This document shows, piece after piece, positions 24,301-26,465 of a stretch of 26,465 nucleotides of DNA. Each line of letters opens with the position of its first letter. Within the stretch, counting starts at the first letter, position 1. Position numbers and translations under genes: made by a program. Source of the stretch: CAJWLW01 sp963580095 (GTDB taxonomy: Bacteria; Verrucomicrobiota; Lentisphaeria; JABSQK01; CAJWLW01); contig CAUZJQ010000024.1 of NCBI GenBank assembly GCA_963580095.1, forward strand, positions 1-26,465. The letters run 5' to 3'. The notes under the pieces are model-generated. The model did no database searches, was not told where the DNA came from, and was given only the letters and a program-made list of their open reading frames with translations.

Positions 24301-24421
24301 CGTAGTTTCGATGATTTCACTCGCATTTGGTAAGGGAACAGGCAGGGACGTAGCTATAACAATTGCAACCACAATTACCAACTATAGGTTTATCTGTAGC
24401 AGGATTCAAATGTTTTAAGGA

Positions 24422-26465
24422 GTGTCGGAGGCAACTAAACTGAAAGTAAACTGCAGAAAACGAAGCTACTCGCGTCTGCTGCTTGCGTTGGTGGTTACCA
24501 TGGCGTTGGTGTTTTGGTTGATAGACTGCAACCGGGGACCAGCGGGGCCAGGTGCAGAGACCGCATCCGGCATTCGCCATGTCATCCTGATCAGTATCGA
24601 CACCTGCCGTGCCGACTATTTGTCGTGTTACGGTTACGAACGGGAAACCACACCCAACATCGATGCGCTCGCCGCTGCGGGCTGCCTGTTCGAGAACGTC
24701 GTCAGCCCGGTGCCGCAGACGTTGCCGGCGCACAGTTCAATGCTGACCGGCACGATCCCGCTGTACCACGGGGTTCATGACAACAAAGACTATCGGCTGG
24801 ACGGCGCGCAAAAAACAATCGCGGAGATCCTGAAAGACAATGGCTTTGTCACTGGTGCTGCCATTAGCGCGTTTGTTTTAGAGGCCAGTCTGGGACTGGC
24901 CCAGGGGTTTCAGACGTATTACGACGACTTCGAGGCGGCGTGCGAAGGCGCCACAGTGTGGGAGCGGCCGGCCGACGAAGCTACGGGAGTTGCTATTGAT
25001 TGGCTCGAGCAGCATAAAAACGATCGGGGCTTTTTTTTCCTGCACTACTACGATCCACATAAGCCCTATCAGCCACCCGAGCCGTTTGCCAGCCGCTACG
25101 CCGACAACCTGTATGCCGGTGAGATTGCCTATACCGACCATTGTATAGGGCGGGTCATCGACAAGCTCAAGGCACTTGGGATCTATGAATCGTCGCTCAT
25201 CATCATTACTGCTGACCACGGCGAGATGCTGGGCGAGCATGGTGAGGGCACCCATACTTATTTTATCTACGAGTCAGCGATCAAGGTGCCGCTTATTGTT
25301 AAAACGCCGAGCAACAGGGAATCGCGCCGAGTTTCCTCCATCGCTGGCATCGTGGACATCGTCCCGACAATTTGCGGCCAGCTCGACATCGATGTTCCGC
25401 AGCATGTCCAGGGCCTCGACCTGACACCACAGCTCGAGGGGGAATCCGCCCCCCAAAAACCGCGTCAACTGTTTTGCGAAAGCCTGTGGGCAACGAAGTA
25501 CCAAGCCAATTCCCTGCTCGGCGTAGTGACTGATCGGTTCAAATACATCCAGACGACCCGGCCGGAGCTCTACAATCTCATCAAGGACCCGGCCGAACAA
25601 CACAATCTGATTGCCGATCACCCGGAACAGGCCAAATTTCTTCAAGCGGCTCTGGCGCAGATGATCGATGCCGCTGCGCAGGCTGCCACCGACGGTCGAA
25701 CCGAGTTCGACACGGAGACGAGGCGTCGCATTGAAAGTCTTGGATATATAGGTGGGCCGATCGAGGAGGAATTTAGCTTCGACCAGTCGAAGGCAGATCC
25801 CAAAGATCTCATCGCGTACCACGAACTGGCAGAGGCGGTCCCGTTCGCCTACGAGGCCGGGGAGTATGACAAGGTGCTGCAGATCTGCGAGGAACAGATC
25901 CGGTTGCAACCGGATCTGCCGTTTCCGTGGGGGCCGATCGGCAAGGTTGCACTGACCCGGGGTGAACTCGACAAGGCGATTGGATGTTTTTCCCGGATCC
26001 TCGAACTCGATCCGAATCACTCGGCGTCTTATGATGCCAGGGGCGACGTTTATGCGCAGCAGGGGCGGCATGAGCTTGCGATACGCGACTATTCCGAAGC
26101 GATCGAGCTGATCCCGCAACCGTCGTTTTTCAACAAGCGCGGCCAGGCGCTGATGGGCCTGGGCAAGTTCGACCGGGCGATCCCGGATTTCCACCGGGCG
26201 CTGCAGCTCGATGATGAATATGCCAGTGCCTGGAATAATCGCGGCCTGGCCTATATGCGCCGAGGTGCAATGGTTCGTTCGACCGTGCACGTGCCGCAGG
26301 CACTAAGCGACTTCAGTCGAGCGATTAGGCTGGAGCCGGCGAACAGCGCAGCCTGGTATAATCGCGGTTTGCTTCACGCCAACTTCGGTGAGGACGGGCT
26401 GGCCATTGGCGATCTCCGCAAAGTCATCGAGCTGACACCGGACAATGCGGTGCCGTATGCGGATC
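24422..26465 (+). CDS. Sulfatase-fold (alkaline phosphatase superfamily) protein with TPRs (partial)
   Basis: At least 681 residues are visible before the window ends. A hydrophobic anchor (about 18-34, RLLLALVVTMALVFW) precedes the catalytic domain, which starts at HVILISIDTCRADYLSCYGY. The nucleophile position is Thr (T100 in VPQTLPAHSSMLTG), not the Cys/Ser needed for formylglycine. Candidate metal ligands are D60, T100, the Asp and His of HYYDPHKPY, the DH of TADHGEMLGEH and the His of GTHTYFIYE. The domain ends in ETRRRIESLGYIGG, then TPRs follow (from about 470, e.g. WNNRGLAYMRRG and WYNRGLLHANFG). The start is uncertain: an in-frame TAA lies at 24416-24418 and the next ATG (24500) falls inside the anchor. 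GTG 24422 is given, although GGAGG at 24427-24431 would suit a start a little further on. It is distantly similar to the gene at 2573-4789 and has higher GC. Confidence 0.85.
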   Translation, partial: MSEATKLKVNCRKRSYSRLLLALVVTMALVFWLIDCNRGPAGPGAETASGIRHVILISIDTCRADYLSCYGYERETTPNIDALAAAGCLFENVVSPVPQTLPAHSSMLTGTIPLYHGVHDNKDYRLDGAQKTIAEILKDNGFVTGAAISAFVLEASLGLAQGFQTYYDDFEAACEGATVWERPADEATGVAIDWLEQHKNDRGFFFLHYYDPHKPYQPPEPFASRYADNLYAGEIAYTDHCIGRVIDKLKALGIYESSLIIITADHGEMLGEHGEGTHTYFIYESAIKVPLIVKTPSNRESRRVSSIAGIVDIVPTICGQLDIDVPQHVQGLDLTPQLEGESAPQKPRQLFCESLWATKYQANSLLGVVTDRFKYIQTTRPELYNLIKDPAEQHNLIADHPEQAKFLQAALAQMIDAAAQAATDGRTEFDTETRRRIESLGYIGGPIEEEFSFDQSKADPKDLIAYHELAEAVPFAYEAGEYDKVLQICEEQIRLQPDLPFPWGPIGKVALTRGELDKAIGCFSRILELDPNHSASYDARGDVYAQQGRHELAIRDYSEAIELIPQPSFFNKRGQALMGLGKFDRAIPDFHRALQLDDEYASAWNNRGLAYMRRGAMVRSTVHVPQALSDFSRAIRLEPANSAAWYNRGLLHANFGEDGLAIGDLRKVIELTPDNAVPYAD

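Noticed and set aside
25274..26290. Leftward frame of 338 codons opposite the second sulfatase-fold gene
   Set aside because: The + strand carries the catalytic motifs and TPRs without interruption; the opposite frame has none.

Overview
The window looks like an accessory region of a free-living bacterium from the Planctomycetes/Verrucomicrobia/Lentisphaerae group or a similar uncultivated phylum (Poribacteria- or Hydrogenedentes-like). This is inferred from gene content: scattered class III prepilins (FTLIEL...LLLPAL...AK), sulfatase-fold proteins fused to TPRs, GH-like TIM barrels, several phytanoyl-CoA dioxygenase (PhyH) proteins and an M81 peptidase. No RNA gene, ribosomal or other core gene was seen, so the phylum cannot be fixed from this window.

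Layout. 1-172: a prepilin cut by the window edge (-), divergent from an AAC(3)-type acetyltransferase (+, 596-1321). 1594-8962 (all -): an amidohydrolase, a TIM-barrel lipoprotein, a glycosyl-hydrolase-like-10 protein, a membrane-anchored sulfatase-fold/TPR protein with an out-of-phase TPR remnant behind it, and a small secreted protein. 9399-11544 (+): a prepilin and a PhyH dioxygenase. 11679-14430 (-): a short unrecognised ORF, an M81 (MlrC-like) peptidase and an SDR gene broken by three indels. 14561-15664 (+): a fatty-acid desaturase between gene fragments. 15648-16770: an enolase-superfamily N-terminal fragment (-) and a collapsed DUF4838-like gene (+). 16836-19789 (+): a GH42-like protein and a TraX-family membrane protein, followed by a second copy of the GH42 gene tail. 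19914-24300 (-): a secreted beta-propeller, two tandem PhyH paralogues and a third prepilin. 24422-end (+): a second sulfatase-fold/TPR protein that runs off the window.

The intact genes suggest handling of complex glycans and small modified organics: TIM-barrel glycosidase-like proteins, envelope-anchored alkaline-phosphatase-superfamily enzymes, amidohydrolase, oxygenases and a peptidase. No transporter or regulator was seen, so a single pathway cannot be proposed. Two themes stand out. Both 'sulfatases' carry Thr where the formylglycine Cys/Ser should be, together with a set of Asp/His residues resembling the two-metal site of phosphodiesterases. The stretch 11.6-19.9 kb is rich in broken and duplicated gene ends (three-indel SDR, enolase fragment, collapsed DUF4838 gene, repeated GH42 tail), which suggests repeated recombination around the desaturase and TraX genes.
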